Source of the DNA: Actinomycetota bacterium
Lineage (GTDB): Bacteria > Actinomycetota > Thermoleophilia > Solirubrobacterales > Solirubrobacteraceae
DNA length: 20,706 bases
Direction: 5' to 3'
Assembly (NCBI GenBank): GCA_005788585.1
Contig: SYBY01000204.1
Location: 1-20,706 of the forward strand
Shown here: piece by piece, positions 7,326-14,673 of the stretch
Layout: the number at the start of each line of letters is the position of its first letter
Numbering within the stretch: the stretch's first letter is position 1
Position numbers and translations under genes: made by a program
Notes under the pieces: generated by a model
The model's database searches: none
Told to the model about the DNA's origin: nothing
What the model saw: only the letters and a program-made list of their open reading frames with translations

Positions 7326-7568
7326 ATGGCACCGGACGAGGGATCGAACATCGAGGTCGTGGTCACCGTCGCCCCGGAGGAGGCGGCGTCGGTGGCCGGC
7401 AGGCTGCAGGACGCCGGGATGGAGGTCGCGCAGACCCTGCCCTCGGCGGGCGTCGTCACCGGGGCGGCGCCCGAAGGGGACCTGGCGGTCCTGCGCGAGG
7501 TCGACGGCGTGCTCGCCGTCGAGCCCGCGCGGGACATCGAGCTGCCACCCCCGGGCGCACCGCAGTAG
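7326..7568 (+). CDS. Small stand-alone subtilase-propeptide/I9-like protein
   Basis: An 80-residue protein starting two bases after the subtilase stop. The predicted pattern is beta-alpha-beta-beta-alpha-beta: IEVVVTVAP, a helix EEAASVAGRLQDAG, then MEVAQTLPSAGVVTGAA, a helix DLAVLREVDG, and VLAVEPARDIELPPP. This resembles the compact ferredoxin-like fold of inhibitor I9/subtilisin propeptides, including the VxAVEP-type edge strand. It has no catalytic motif and no signal peptide. From its position it probably acts as a chaperone or inhibitor of the adjacent protease; this is inference from fold pattern and gene order. The ATG has no strong Shine-Dalgarno but is placed for translational coupling. 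Confidence 0.7.
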   Translation: MAPDEGSNIEVVVTVAPEEAASVAGRLQDAGMEVAQTLPSAGVVTGAAPEGDLAVLREVDGVLAVEPARDIELPPPGAPQ

Positions 7569-7588
7569 CGGCGCGCCCGGGCAGGGCG

Positions 7589-8965
7589 TCAGCGGATGGA
7601 CCGCAGCCAGGGCGCCACGGTCGACACGAAGTCGTTGCGTCCGTCGGCCGCCAGCAGCGGGTCGAGGTGCGAGTAGGTCGTCCGCCGGTTGACGACCTTC
7701 ACGCTCGGGATCTTCGAGGCCCGCTGGAACGCCTTGGCGCCCTTGGCGAGTCCGTCGCCGCGGCCGGCGAGCTCGGCCTGGAACGCGTAGTACGGAACGT
7801 CCACGGTGCGCGTGTGCCGGACCCGCAGGTCGAGGATGCGCGACACCGCGGCGCTGGGCCGGGAACGTGCGGCACGCGCATCGAGGCTCAGGCGTGCCGG
7901 GAAGTACCAGGCCTGCGCGGTCAGCCGCGGGCTCGAGAACGCCGCCGCGAGGTTGCGGATGGGGGTGATGCCGTTGTCGACCCAGTCGCGCAGCGGCCCG
8001 TCGGGGGCGATCGCCCCGGACCGGATGTGGATGAGTGACAGCGACGACGACGACGTCTTGCGATCGAACGCGTATCCGAGCGCCGCGCGGTTGGTCAGCG
8101 GCACGGGGGACTTGAACGTCGCCGGCAGCAGCGCGAAGTCCTGGAGCACCGAGGGCTCCTGGGGCGCGCGGTACGCGGCGGCGGCGGCGATCTCGCCGAA
8201 CGCGCCCGCGGTCCACGGCAGCCCGAGGCCGAGGAGGTCGGTCCACGGGCCCTTCGTGTCGAGCTCGGCGAGCTGCGCGCGCGCCTGCGCGGAAGAGATG
8301 CGGTCACTGGAGGCCGTCCAGCCGCCGTCGATGGCGACGATGCCGTCGATGTCGCGGTGGCCCGGCCGGCCGTTGAAATCCCACGTCGCGTAGAGCGCCG
8401 CCTCGCCGCCGCCGAGCGAGTGGCCGCCGAGGATGACGGTCCGCTGGCCGCGGTCGCGTGCGCGCAGCACGATCCGCCGCAGGTCCTCCATCGCGACGCG
8501 CAGGCCCCACGTCTTGCCGAAAGCCGTCTGCGCGTTGGTCAGCGGCTGGTAGCGCGGCTGGATCGACGGGTCGGACACCCACCCGAGGTAGTAGTCGAGC
8601 GCCTGCTTCGGCGTGGCGGTCCCCGCGCGGACCCGGGCCAGGAGCGCAGTGTCCTCGAGGGTGTTCTCGCGGCGATCCTGCGCCCACACCTGCAGCCCGG
8701 GCACGCGCTTGACGATCTGCGGTGCGACGACGTCGAACGTCCCGGCGCCGGCGAGGGTGCCCGGCACGAGGACGAGGACCTTCTTCGCGGTGGCGGGGCC
8801 GTAGCGGCGGTAGGAGACACGGTTGTGCTTCGCGGGCGTCCCGGGCGCCTTGTAGCCCGCGATCGTCACGTCCTGCGCCGGCGTCTGCGCGCCGGCGCCG
8901 GGGGCGCAGATCGCGACGGCGGTGACCGCGGACAGCGCTGCGAGCGCGAGCGTCCGTGCCTGCAT
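7589..8965 (-). CDS. Secreted alpha/beta hydrolase
   Basis: A 458-residue exported hydrolase. Residues 1-26 form a signal peptide ending APGAGA. The alpha/beta-hydrolase core follows, with KKVLVLVPGTLAGAG (oxyanion strand-loop) and the nucleophile elbow ILGGHSLGGGEAAL with Ser183. The likely catalytic histidine is His433 in TTYSHLDPLLA near the C-terminus; the acid is not certain. An insertion between the elbow and the histidine probably forms a lid. The ATG at 8965 is preceded by AGGAGG nine bases upstream, so the start is well supported. It converges on the propeptide-like gene with only a 20-base gap and diverges from the small secreted protein gene. It could be an esterase, lipase-like enzyme or amidase; the sequence does not decide. 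Confidence 0.85.
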   Translation of the reverse strand: MQARTLALAALSAVTAVAICAPGAGAQTPAQDVTIAGYKAPGTPAKHNRVSYRRYGPATAKKVLVLVPGTLAGAGTFDVVAPQIVKRVPGLQVWAQDRRENTLEDTALLARVRAGTATPKQALDYYLGWVSDPSIQPRYQPLTNAQTAFGKTWGLRVAMEDLRRIVLRARDRGQRTVILGGHSLGGGEAALYATWDFNGRPGHRDIDGIVAIDGGWTASSDRISSAQARAQLAELDTKGPWTDLLGLGLPWTAGAFGEIAAAAAYRAPQEPSVLQDFALLPATFKSPVPLTNRAALGYAFDRKTSSSSLSLIHIRSGAIAPDGPLRDWVDNGITPIRNLAAAFSSPRLTAQAWYFPARLSLDARAARSRPSAAVSRILDLRVRHTRTVDVPYYAFQAELAGRGDGLAKGAKAFQRASKIPSVKVVNRRTTYSHLDPLLAADGRNDFVSTVAPWLRSIR

Positions 8966-9081
8966 GTCTCATCTCCTCCTGGGGTGACCCTGGCCACCAA
9001 CGTAGCCACCCGGAGCGGACAATGAGCCGATTGGGCACGTCGGCGGTTCAGATATCCGCCGGGGCTGCCGACGAGAGGATT

Positions 9082-9465
9082 ATGCGCCGTGTCTCATATC
9101 GCTTTCGCACCATGGCTGCGCTCGGCGCGGCCGCCAGCGCCCTGCTCGTCGCCGGTGCTCCGGCCACCGCGGCGGGCCTCCGGGTCAACGTCACGGGCAC
9201 GAGCACGAAGCCGAAGGTCGGCGACCGCTGGACGTTGACGGTCGCGGCTCCCGGCGCGAAGTCGGGCAAGGTGCGCGTCGACGTGCTCATGGGCGGCAAG
9301 GTCGTGCAGACCGTCGCCAACGGCGAGCCCCTGCGCGGCGGCAAGTGGAGCATCACGCAGAAGTGGCCCGGCATCGCGAAGGGCCGGACGATGGTGTTCC
9401 GCGGGACCGTGACGTCAGGCAAGCGCCGCGGCAGCGGGCAGCTGAAGGTCACCGTCCGCGGCTGA
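9082..9465 (+). CDS. Small secreted protein of unknown function
   Basis: A 127-residue protein. The N-terminus (MRRVSYRFRTMAALGAAASA, then LLVAGAPATAAG) is a signal peptide with an arginine-rich start and cleavage near residue 32. The mature part of about 95 residues has alternating strands (LRVNVTGTSTKPKVGDRWTL, KVRVDVLMGGKVVQTV, TMVFRGTVTSGKRRGSGQLK) that suggest a small Ig-like beta-sandwich. No enzyme motif is present. The ATG at 9082 has GAGAGG just upstream with a rather short spacing; earlier in-frame starts would push the signal peptide inward and are rejected. The gene is transcribed away from the secreted hydrolase and toward glutamate decarboxylase. I do not recognise the family. 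Confidence 0.75.
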   Translation: MRRVSYRFRTMAALGAAASALLVAGAPATAAGLRVNVTGTSTKPKVGDRWTLTVAAPGAKSGKVRVDVLMGGKVVQTVANGEPLRGGKWSITQKWPGIAKGRTMVFRGTVTSGKRRGSGQLKVTVRG

Positions 9466-9518
9466 GCCTTCGCGCAGAACCGGCGGGGAAACCCCGACCG
9501 ATGTAGAAGACTGGCGGC

Positions 9519-10910
9519 ATGGCTCTTGAGCATCCTGCCGCGCCCTCGACGCCGACGCGCCCCCTGGCGCCTCCGCCGATCTTCAGCCGCGAGGTCATGG
9601 AGATCCCGAGACACGAGCTGCCCACCGGCGAGCTGGACCCGGACGTCGCCGCGCAGATCGTCCACGACGAGCTCATGCTCGACGGCAACGCCCGGTTGAA
9701 CCTCGCGACGTTCGTCACCACGGTCATGGAGCCGCAGGCCAGGATCCTCATGAGCCTGTGCCTCGACAAGACCATGATCGACAAGGACGAGTACCCGCAG
9801 ACCGCGGAGCTCGAGACGCGCTGCGTGAACATCCTCAGCAAGCTCTGGAACGCCCCGGACGGCAGCCGGGGGGTGGGGTGCTCGACCACGGGCTCGAGCG
9901 AGGCCGCGATGCTCGGCGGCCTGGCCCTGAAGCGCCGCTGGGCCGCGCGCCGCAAGGCGGCCGGCGCACCCACCGACGCGCCGAACATCGTCATAGGCGC
10001 CAACGTCCAGGTCTGTTGGGAGAAGTTCGCCAACTACTGGGACGTGGAGATGCGGCTCGTCCCCATGGAGGGCGAGACGTACCACCTGACCGCCGACCGG
10101 GCGGTGGAGTACTGCGACGAGAACACCATCGGCGTCGTCGCCGTGCTCGGCTCGACGTTCGACGGGTCGTACGAGCCCGTCGCCGAGATCTGCGCCGCGC
10201 TGGACGACTACCAGCGCCGGACCGACATCGACGTCCCGGTCCACGTGGACGGGGCGTCCGGCGGCTTCATCGCGCCGTTCGTGGACCCCGACCTCGTATG
10301 GGACTTCCGCCTGCCGCGCGTCCAGTCCATCAACGCGTCGGGGCACAAGTACGGCCTGGTGTACCCGGGGGTCGGGTGGGCGATCTGGCGCGACGCCGAC
10401 GCGCTGCCCGAGGACCTCATCATGTGGGTCAACTACCTCGGCGACGAGATGCCGACGTTCGCCCTGAACTTCTCACGCCCGGGGGCGCAGGTCGTCGCGC
10501 AGTACTACAACTTCCTGCGGCTCGGCTTCGACGGCTACCAGAAGGTGCAGCAGTACTCGCGCGATGTCGCCACGCGGCTGTCATCCGAGATCGAGAAGCT
10601 CGGGCCGTTCAAGCTGCTGACGCGTGGCGACGAGCTGCCGGTCTTCGCGTTCACGACCGCCGACCATGTCGACAACTTCACCGTCTTTGACGTGTCGAAC
10701 TCGCTGCGCGAGCGCGGCTGGCTCGTGCCCGCCTACACGTTCCCGGACAACCGCACGGACCTCGCGGCGCTCCGCGTCGTGGTCCGGCAGGGTTTCAGCC
10801 ACGACCTGGCGGACCTGCTGATCAAGGACCTCAAGCGCCAGCTCGCGATCCTCGAGAAGCAACCCGCCCCGGTCCACGACGAGGACACCGCGGGCGGGTT
10901 CCATCACTGA
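9519..10910 (+). CDS. gadB: Glutamate decarboxylase
   Basis: A 463-residue pyridoxal-phosphate enzyme, very close in length to E. coli GadB (466). It converts glutamate to GABA and CO2, consuming a proton, and usually serves acid resistance. Motifs include STTGSSEAAMLGGLALKRRW, the HVDGASGGFIAPF strand with the cofactor-contacting Asp, and SINASGHKYGLVYPG with Lys277 as the Schiff-base lysine. The C-terminus ends GGFHH, placing histidines where E. coli GadB has its pH-sensing latch (Phe-Lys-His-Thr), so the neutral-pH self-inhibition may be conserved; this is inference. No GABA/glutamate antiporter gene is adjacent. The Shine-Dalgarno is weak. The gene converges with the SHOCT gene with a six-base gap and no terminator between. 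Confidence 0.95.
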   Translation: MALEHPAAPSTPTRPLAPPPIFSREVMEIPRHELPTGELDPDVAAQIVHDELMLDGNARLNLATFVTTVMEPQARILMSLCLDKTMIDKDEYPQTAELETRCVNILSKLWNAPDGSRGVGCSTTGSSEAAMLGGLALKRRWAARRKAAGAPTDAPNIVIGANVQVCWEKFANYWDVEMRLVPMEGETYHLTADRAVEYCDENTIGVVAVLGSTFDGSYEPVAEICAALDDYQRRTDIDVPVHVDGASGGFIAPFVDPDLVWDFRLPRVQSINASGHKYGLVYPGVGWAIWRDADALPEDLIMWVNYLGDEMPTFALNFSRPGAQVVAQYYNFLRLGFDGYQKVQQYSRDVATRLSSEIEKLGPFKLLTRGDELPVFAFTTADHVDNFTVFDVSNSLRERGWLVPAYTFPDNRTDLAALRVVVRQGFSHDLADLLIKDLKRQLAILEKQPAPVHDEDTAGGFHH

Positions 10911-10916
10911 CGCGTC

Positions 10917-11192
10917 CTACCCGAGGATCTTGGCCTTCTGGGCGGCGAACTCCTCCTCGGTGAGGATGCCCTGCTGCTTGAGCTCGGCGAGCTCCTTGAG
11001 CTGATCGACCACCGATGCCTGCGGGGCGGCTGCGGGAGCCGGGGCGGCGTACTGCTGGGGCGGCGGCGCGTACTGCTGCTGCTCCTGCTGCGCCCACTTG
11101 TTGGCCTGGCGGCGCGAGACGTTGTTGCTGACGGCGGTCGCGGTACCGGCGACCACGGCGGTGCGGGCCATCCCGCGAAGAAGTCCTGGCAT
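10917..11192 (-). CDS. SHOCT-domain protein
   Basis: A 91-residue protein in three parts: a short N-terminal segment that may be a weak membrane helix (LLRGMARTAVVAGTATAVSN), a glutamine/proline/alanine-rich linker (QQQYAPPPQQYAAPAPAAA), and a C-terminal SHOCT domain (LKELAELKQQGILTEEEFA). SHOCT domains are short helical hairpins found at protein ends, often in membrane-associated or oligomeric proteins, with no known catalytic role. The gene lies 27 bp after the DUF6325 gene on the same strand, and that pairing is common in actinobacteria, so they probably form an operon and act together. The start has no clear Shine-Dalgarno; an alternative ATG is seven codons further in. Confidence 0.85.
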   Translation of the reverse strand: MPGLLRGMARTAVVAGTATAVSNNVSRRQANKWAQQEQQQYAPPPQQYAAPAPAAAPQASVVDQLKELAELKQQGILTEEEFAAQKAKILG

Positions 11193-11219
11193 GGGGTTCT
11201 GTGCTCCGGTTCGGGTGGA

Positions 11220-11648
11220 TCAGGCGACCGCGTCGGCCGCTTCGAGCGCGCCGATGAGGTCCTGGACGGGGATGCGGCCGCTGGCGACGAGCTGCCCGCC
11301 GCCCTTGCGGACCGCGCTGGCGAACGGCGCCGCCCAGCGGTTCTCCCAGACGAGGATCGCGGCGCTCGTGCCCGGCTCGAGCACGCCTCCGGCCTCGGAG
11401 ATGTCGTCGTCGCCGAGCAGGCCGCTGGAGGCCCCCTCGAAGACGGCGAGGGTCTCGCCGAGCTCGCTGATGTCCAGGACGGTGACGGTGCCGTCCTCGT
11501 CCTTGGCGATGAACGCGAGGTCGATCAGGCGGATGAGGCCCTGATCGACGAGGTCCACCAAGTGCGGCAGCGCCTCACCGGTCGGTTGACGGCCAGGCCA
11601 CTCGACGACGATGTAGTCGATCGGGCCCAGCTCATCGAGTTCGGACAT
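11220..11648 (-). CDS. DUF6325 family protein
   Basis: A 142-residue acidic protein. The start MSELDELGPIDYIVVEWPG and the middle section LIRLIDLAFIAKDEDGTVTV match the DUF6325 (formerly DUF1269-like) actinobacterial family. The middle is glycine-rich and the C-terminal part is helical (IPVQDLIGALEAADAVA). Function is unknown; relatives with SHOCT partners are often thought to be stress-associated. The ATG at 11648 has GGAGG six bases upstream, so the 42 residues of open frame before it are not coding. It is the first gene of a likely two-gene operon with the SHOCT protein downstream, and it diverges from the ferredoxin reductase gene. Confidence 0.82.
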   Translation of the reverse strand: MSELDELGPIDYIVVEWPGRQPTGEALPHLVDLVDQGLIRLIDLAFIAKDEDGTVTVLDISELGETLAVFEGASSGLLGDDDISEAGGVLEPGTSAAILVWENRWAAPFASAVRKGGGQLVASGRIPVQDLIGALEAADAVA

Positions 11649-11701
11649 TGGCAGCCTCCGGTTGAGGGGTGTTGCGCGATTCTTCCACGTTCGGCCGCGT
11701 G

Positions 11702-11739
11702 CGCATCCGGGTTTTGCCGACGCATCCGGGTTTCCCCGA
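11702..11739. repeat. Tandem 19-bp direct repeat in a divergent promoter region
   Basis: CGCATCCGGGTTTTGCCGA (11702-11720) is followed immediately by CGCATCCGGGTTTCCCCGA (11721-11739), identical at 17 of 19 positions. It lies between the divergent DUF6325 and FprA genes, about 54 bases upstream of the DUF6325 start. A spacing of 19 bp is close to two helical turns, compatible with a protein bound in tandem on one DNA face. No known regulator motif is recognised. Confidence 0.6.
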
Positions 11740-11754
11740 CATCGCTTGCATGAG

Positions 11755-11826
11755 GTGCTGGTCGCGGTCTTCATCGTCGTCGGCCTGTGGTTCGCCGGCG
11801 CGGGCGCGCAGACGATCCTGGCGTGA
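11755..11826 (+). CDS. Possible very small membrane peptide
   Basis: A 23-codon frame from a GTG (or 26 codons from a TTG at 11746) encoding VLVAVFIVVGLWFAGAGAQ and a short tail, which would be a single transmembrane helix. All 23 sense codons end in G or C, which favours true coding in this genome. No Shine-Dalgarno precedes either start, so this may be the tail of a decayed gene or a chance frame. The stop is 43 bases before the FprA start. Confidence 0.25.
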   Translation: MLVAVFIVVGLWFAGAGAQTILA

Positions 11827-11833
11827 TCCCCAC

Positions 11834-11839
11834 TATGGT
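11834..11839 (+). promoter_or_regulatory. Possible -10 element for the FprA gene
   Basis: TATGGT fits the TANNNT -10 form and would give a leader of about 24 bases containing the GGAG at 11859-11862. No good -35 hexamer is visible 16-18 bases upstream. Confidence 0.35.
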
Positions 11840-11869
11840 CGGGGGTCGGAGACGATTCGGAGCAGACGC

Positions 11870-13273
11870 ATGACTGACCAGACCGCCGACACCGAGCAGC
11901 ACCCGCTGCGTGTCGCCATCGTGGGCTCGGGACCCTCGGGGTTCTACGCCGCCGGCCACCTCCTCTCGCAGGCGGGCCGACCGATCGAGGTCGACGTGTT
12001 CGAGCGCCTTCCCACGCCGTGGGGGCTCGTGCGCGGCGGCGTCGCGCCGGACCATCCGAAGATCAAGTCCGTCACGCGCATGTACGAGAAGACCGCGCGC
12101 AAGGAGGGCTTCCGGTTCTTCGGCAACGTCGAGGTCGGGACCGACGTCTCCCACGACGAGCTGGCCGCCTGGTACGACGCGGTGATCTACGCGTCGGGGA
12201 CGTCGGGGGACAAGAAGAGCGGCATCGCCGGTGAGGACCTCGCGGGGAGCCTGTCGGCCACGGAGTTCGTCGGCTGGTACAACGCGCACCCGGACTTCAA
12301 GGACCTCGACCCGGATCTCTCGGTCTCCCGGGCGGTGGTCATCGGCAACGGCAACGTCGCGATCGACTGCGCGCGGATGCTGACCCTCAGCCACGACGAG
12401 CTGGCGGTGACCGACATCGCCGACCATGCGCTCGAGATGCTGGTCGACTCGTCGATCGAGGAGATCCTCGTGCTCGGCCGCCGCGGGCCCGAGCAGGCGG
12501 CGTTCACGAATCCGGAGCTGCTGGAGCTCGGTGAGCTGGCCGAGGCGGACGTCATCGTCGATCCCGCCGACCTGCTCATCCCCGAGGACCTCCAGGAGGA
12601 CGAGCTCGACGCGACGGCGCGCAAGAACGTCGAGATCCTGCGCGAGTACGCCGAACGCCAGCCGTCGGGCAAGCGCAAGCGGGTCGTCCTGCGGTTCCTC
12701 GCGTCGCCGGTCGAGCTGCTCGGCGACGACCGGGTCGAGCAGGTCCGCGTCGTGCGCAACGAGCTGGTCCGCGACGAGGAGGGTGGCCTGCGCGCGCGAC
12801 CGACCGAGGCCGAGGAGATCATCGAGGCCGGGCTCGTGCTCCGCGCGATCGGCTACACGGGCTTCGCCATTCCGGGCGTCCCGTTCGACGACCGCAAGGG
12901 CCTCATCCCCAACGACGGCGACGGGCGGGTGCTCGACCCCGACGGCGAGGTCGTGCCCGGTCTCTACACCGCGGGGTGGATCAAGCGCGGGCCGTCCGGC
13001 GTGATCGGCACGAACAAGAAGTGCGCGCAGGACACGGTCACCGCGCTGCTGGCCGACTTCGCCGGGCACGAGAGCACGCCGAAGGTCGACACCGAGGATG
13101 TCGCGGCGGTGCTGCGCGACCGGGTCCCCGGGCTCGTCGACTACGCGGGCTGGGAGCTCATCGACGCCCACGAGAAGGGACGCGGCGAGCCGCAGGGCCG
13201 CCCGCGCGTGAAGCTGACGCTCATCGAGGAGATGGTGCGCATCGCCGCCGAGCAGGAGCCGGCGGCGCGCTGA
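11870..13273 (+). CDS. fprA: FprA-type ferredoxin/adrenodoxin-NADP+ reductase
   Basis: A 467-residue FAD- and NADPH-binding reductase closely matching mycobacterial FprA and adrenodoxin reductase. It transfers electrons from NADPH to ferredoxins, which then feed P450s and other oxidoreductases. Visible markers are the FAD Rossmann motif AIVGSGPSGFYAAGHL (from about residue 16), PTPWGLVRGGVAPDHPKIK, the NADP Rossmann segment AVVIGNGNVAIDCARM (about 155-170), VLGRRGPEQAAFT and the C-terminal GWIKRGPSGVIGTNKK. The ATG is preceded by GGAG at a seven-base spacing. It could supply the P450 at 1366, but the two genes are about 9 kb apart and no ferredoxin gene is in view, so that link is speculative. 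A strong hairpin follows the stop. Confidence 0.94.
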   Translation: MTDQTADTEQHPLRVAIVGSGPSGFYAAGHLLSQAGRPIEVDVFERLPTPWGLVRGGVAPDHPKIKSVTRMYEKTARKEGFRFFGNVEVGTDVSHDELAAWYDAVIYASGTSGDKKSGIAGEDLAGSLSATEFVGWYNAHPDFKDLDPDLSVSRAVVIGNGNVAIDCARMLTLSHDELAVTDIADHALEMLVDSSIEEILVLGRRGPEQAAFTNPELLELGELAEADVIVDPADLLIPEDLQEDELDATARKNVEILREYAERQPSGKRKRVVLRFLASPVELLGDDRVEQVRVVRNELVRDEEGGLRARPTEAEEIIEAGLVLRAIGYTGFAIPGVPFDDRKGLIPNDGDGRVLDPDGEVVPGLYTAGWIKRGPSGVIGTNKKCAQDTVTALLADFAGHESTPKVDTEDVAAVLRDRVPGLVDYAGWELIDAHEKGRGEPQGRPRVKLTLIEEMVRIAAEQEPAAR

Positions 13274-13280
13274 CCGTTCT

Positions 13281-13306
13281 CCGGGCGCCGCACCGGCGGC
13301 GCCCGG
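13281..13306. terminator. Bidirectional hairpin terminator
   Basis: CCGGGCGCCGC (13281-13291) and GCGGCGCCCGG (13296-13306) form a perfect 11-bp stem with a four-base loop, between the convergent FprA and PLDc_N/SHOCT genes. The stem begins eight bases after the FprA stop and ends 12 bases from the stop of the other gene, so it can serve both strands. No T tract follows. Confidence 0.75.
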
Positions 13307-13318
13307 GCCTCGCTCGTC

Positions 13319-13720
13319 CTACGAGGCGAGCGCCTTGGCCTTGATCTGGTCGAACTCCGCCTGCGTGATCGCGCCGGAGTCGAGGAGGCCCTTCGCCCGC
13401 TCGATCTCGCCGGCCGTGCCGCCGGCGACCGCCTTGACGTGGTCGTCGAAGTGCTTCTGCGCCTCGATGACCTGCTGGGCGTTGCGCTTCGCCATCCCGT
13501 TGCCGTAGGCGATGAGGTAGATCAGCACGCCGAGGAACGGCACGAAGATCATCGCGAAGACCCACAGGGCCTTGACCACGCCGCCCATGTCGTGGCGCCG
13601 GAAGATGTCGCTGAGCACGGAGATCAGGACCCAGATCCACGCGACGAAGAGGAAGAACATCAGGGTGGTCCAGAGGATCTGGAAGAACTCTGGATAGTCC
13701 GCGGCGATGGGCAGTGGCAT
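13319..13720 (-). CDS. PLDc_N-type membrane protein with C-terminal SHOCT domain
   Basis: A 133-residue protein. Two hydrophobic helices (FFQILWTTLMFFLFVAWIWV and ALWVFAMIFVPFLGVLIYLI) are joined by a loop IFRRHDMGG, the arrangement of the phospholipase D N-terminal (PLDc_N) membrane module. A helical stretch and a C-terminal SHOCT hairpin follow (AKGLLDSGAITQAEFDQIKA). The phospholipase catalytic HKD motif is absent, so this is not a lipase. The ATG at 13720 is preceded by AGGAG six bases upstream; the longer open frame before it is not coding. Proteins of this build are common in actinobacteria and are thought to have membrane-associated scaffold or stress roles, but no function is established. 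Confidence 0.87.
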   Translation of the reverse strand: MPLPIAADYPEFFQILWTTLMFFLFVAWIWVLISVLSDIFRRHDMGGVVKALWVFAMIFVPFLGVLIYLIAYGNGMAKRNAQQVIEAQKHFDDHVKAVAGGTAGEIERAKGLLDSGAITQAEFDQIKAKALAS

Positions 13721-13849
13721 GGCAGCTCCTGAACGGTTGCGTCCGGTAAACCCGGGCTGGCGCGCAGCGTACGCCAGGACTCGGCGGGTGGCGCCATCCC
13801 GAAAAGGGGGACCCTCCCACCCATGTGTGACGGGCAGCACACACATCTC

Positions 13850-13878
13850 TTGCATTCGCACGCGTTCGGGCGTAGAAC
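13850..13878 (+). promoter_or_regulatory. Promoter of the fructose PTS operon
   Basis: TTGCAT (13850-13855) and TAGAAC (13873-13878) are separated by exactly 17 bases and give a predicted start near 13885, about 27 bases before the regulator ATG. The stretch just after it (CAACACAAGCACAG) is unusually A-rich for this genome and is a candidate autoregulatory DeoR-type site. Confidence 0.5.
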
Positions 13879-13911
13879 AACACAAGCACAGAAAGACGGG
13901 CACGAATCCAC

Positions 13912-14673
13912 ATGTACGCCGAGGAACGTCAACAAGCCATCGCCGATCAGGCCCGCACCGCGGGCCGCGTGGACGTCGCCCAGCTCGCCAGCGAGTTCGG
14001 CGTCACCACCGAGACGGTGCGGCGTGACCTCACGGTGCTCGTCCGCCACGGCGTCCTGCGCCGCGTCCACGGCGGCGCCATCCCGGTCGATCGCCTCGGC
14101 TTCGAGCCCGCACTCGCCGACCGCGACGCCGCCATGAGCGCGGAGAAGGAGCGGATCGCCCGTGCGGCGCTCCAGGAGCTCCCCGACGAGGGCGCGATCC
14201 TGCTCGACGCGGGGACGACCACGGCCCGGCTCGCGGAGATCCTTCCGGCCGACGTGCGGCTGACAGTCGTGACGAACGCGTTGCCGATCGCCATGACGCT
14301 TGCCTCGCGGCCGAACCTCGAGGTGCTGTCGATCGGGGGCCGGGTCCGCGGGCGCACCGCCGCGATGGTCGACGCGTGGGCGCTGCGCGTGCTCGAGGAG
14401 ATCGTCGTCGACGTCGCCTTCATCGGCACGAACGGCCTGAGCACCGAACGCGGCCTGACCACGCCGGACACCGCCGAAGCAGCGGTCAAGCGGGCGATGA
14501 TCGGGTGCGCACGCCACGTCGCCGTCCTCGCCGACCACACCAAGGTCGGTCGCGACCACTTCGCCCGCTTCGGCGACCTCGCCGACGTGGATGTCCTCTT
14601 CAGCGACGACGGCCTGGACCTCGCCGACGCCGTCCATCTCGAAACGGCAGGACTGAAGGTGATCCGCGCATGA
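13912..14673 (+). CDS. fruR: DeoR-family regulator of the fructose operon
   Basis: A 253-residue DeoR/GlpR-type regulator. Residues 1-56 are the DNA-binding domain, starting MYAEERQQAI and including the helix-turn-helix VAQLASEFGVTTETVRRDL. The C-terminal sugar-phosphate-sensing domain has the usual DAGTTTARLAEIL, IGGRVRG, FIGTNGLSTERGLTTPD and LADHTKVGRDHFARF segments. It is the first gene of a tightly packed operon and its stop overlaps the 1-phosphofructokinase ATG (ATGA), so it almost certainly represses this operon and is relieved by fructose 1-phosphate or a related sugar phosphate. The effector is inferred from related regulators. The symbol is given by operon context and should be seen as functional rather than orthologous to E. 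coli FruR, which is a LacI-type protein. Confidence 0.9.
   Translation: MYAEERQQAIADQARTAGRVDVAQLASEFGVTTETVRRDLTVLVRHGVLRRVHGGAIPVDRLGFEPALADRDAAMSAEKERIARAALQELPDEGAILLDAGTTTARLAEILPADVRLTVVTNALPIAMTLASRPNLEVLSIGGRVRGRTAAMVDAWALRVLEEIVVDVAFIGTNGLSTERGLTTPDTAEAAVKRAMIGCARHVAVLADHTKVGRDHFARFGDLADVDVLFSDDGLDLADAVHLETAGLKVIRA

Noticed and set aside
6461..8038. Arginine/alanine-rich plus-strand frame overlapping the subtilase
   Set aside because: Low-complexity composition typical of a wrong frame; the catalytic motifs lie in the frame starting at 6109.
9041..9061. CGGCGG/CCGCCG arms with a nine-base AT-rich centre upstream of the small secreted protein
   Set aside because: Six-base GC arms are common by chance here; the AT-rich centre might be part of a promoter, but no hexamer pair with good spacing is visible.
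10861..10900. AACCCGCCC/GGGCGGGTT arms at the end of gadB, considered as a terminator
   Set aside because: The arms lie within the coding sequence with a 22-base loop and no T tract; the evidence is too weak to list.
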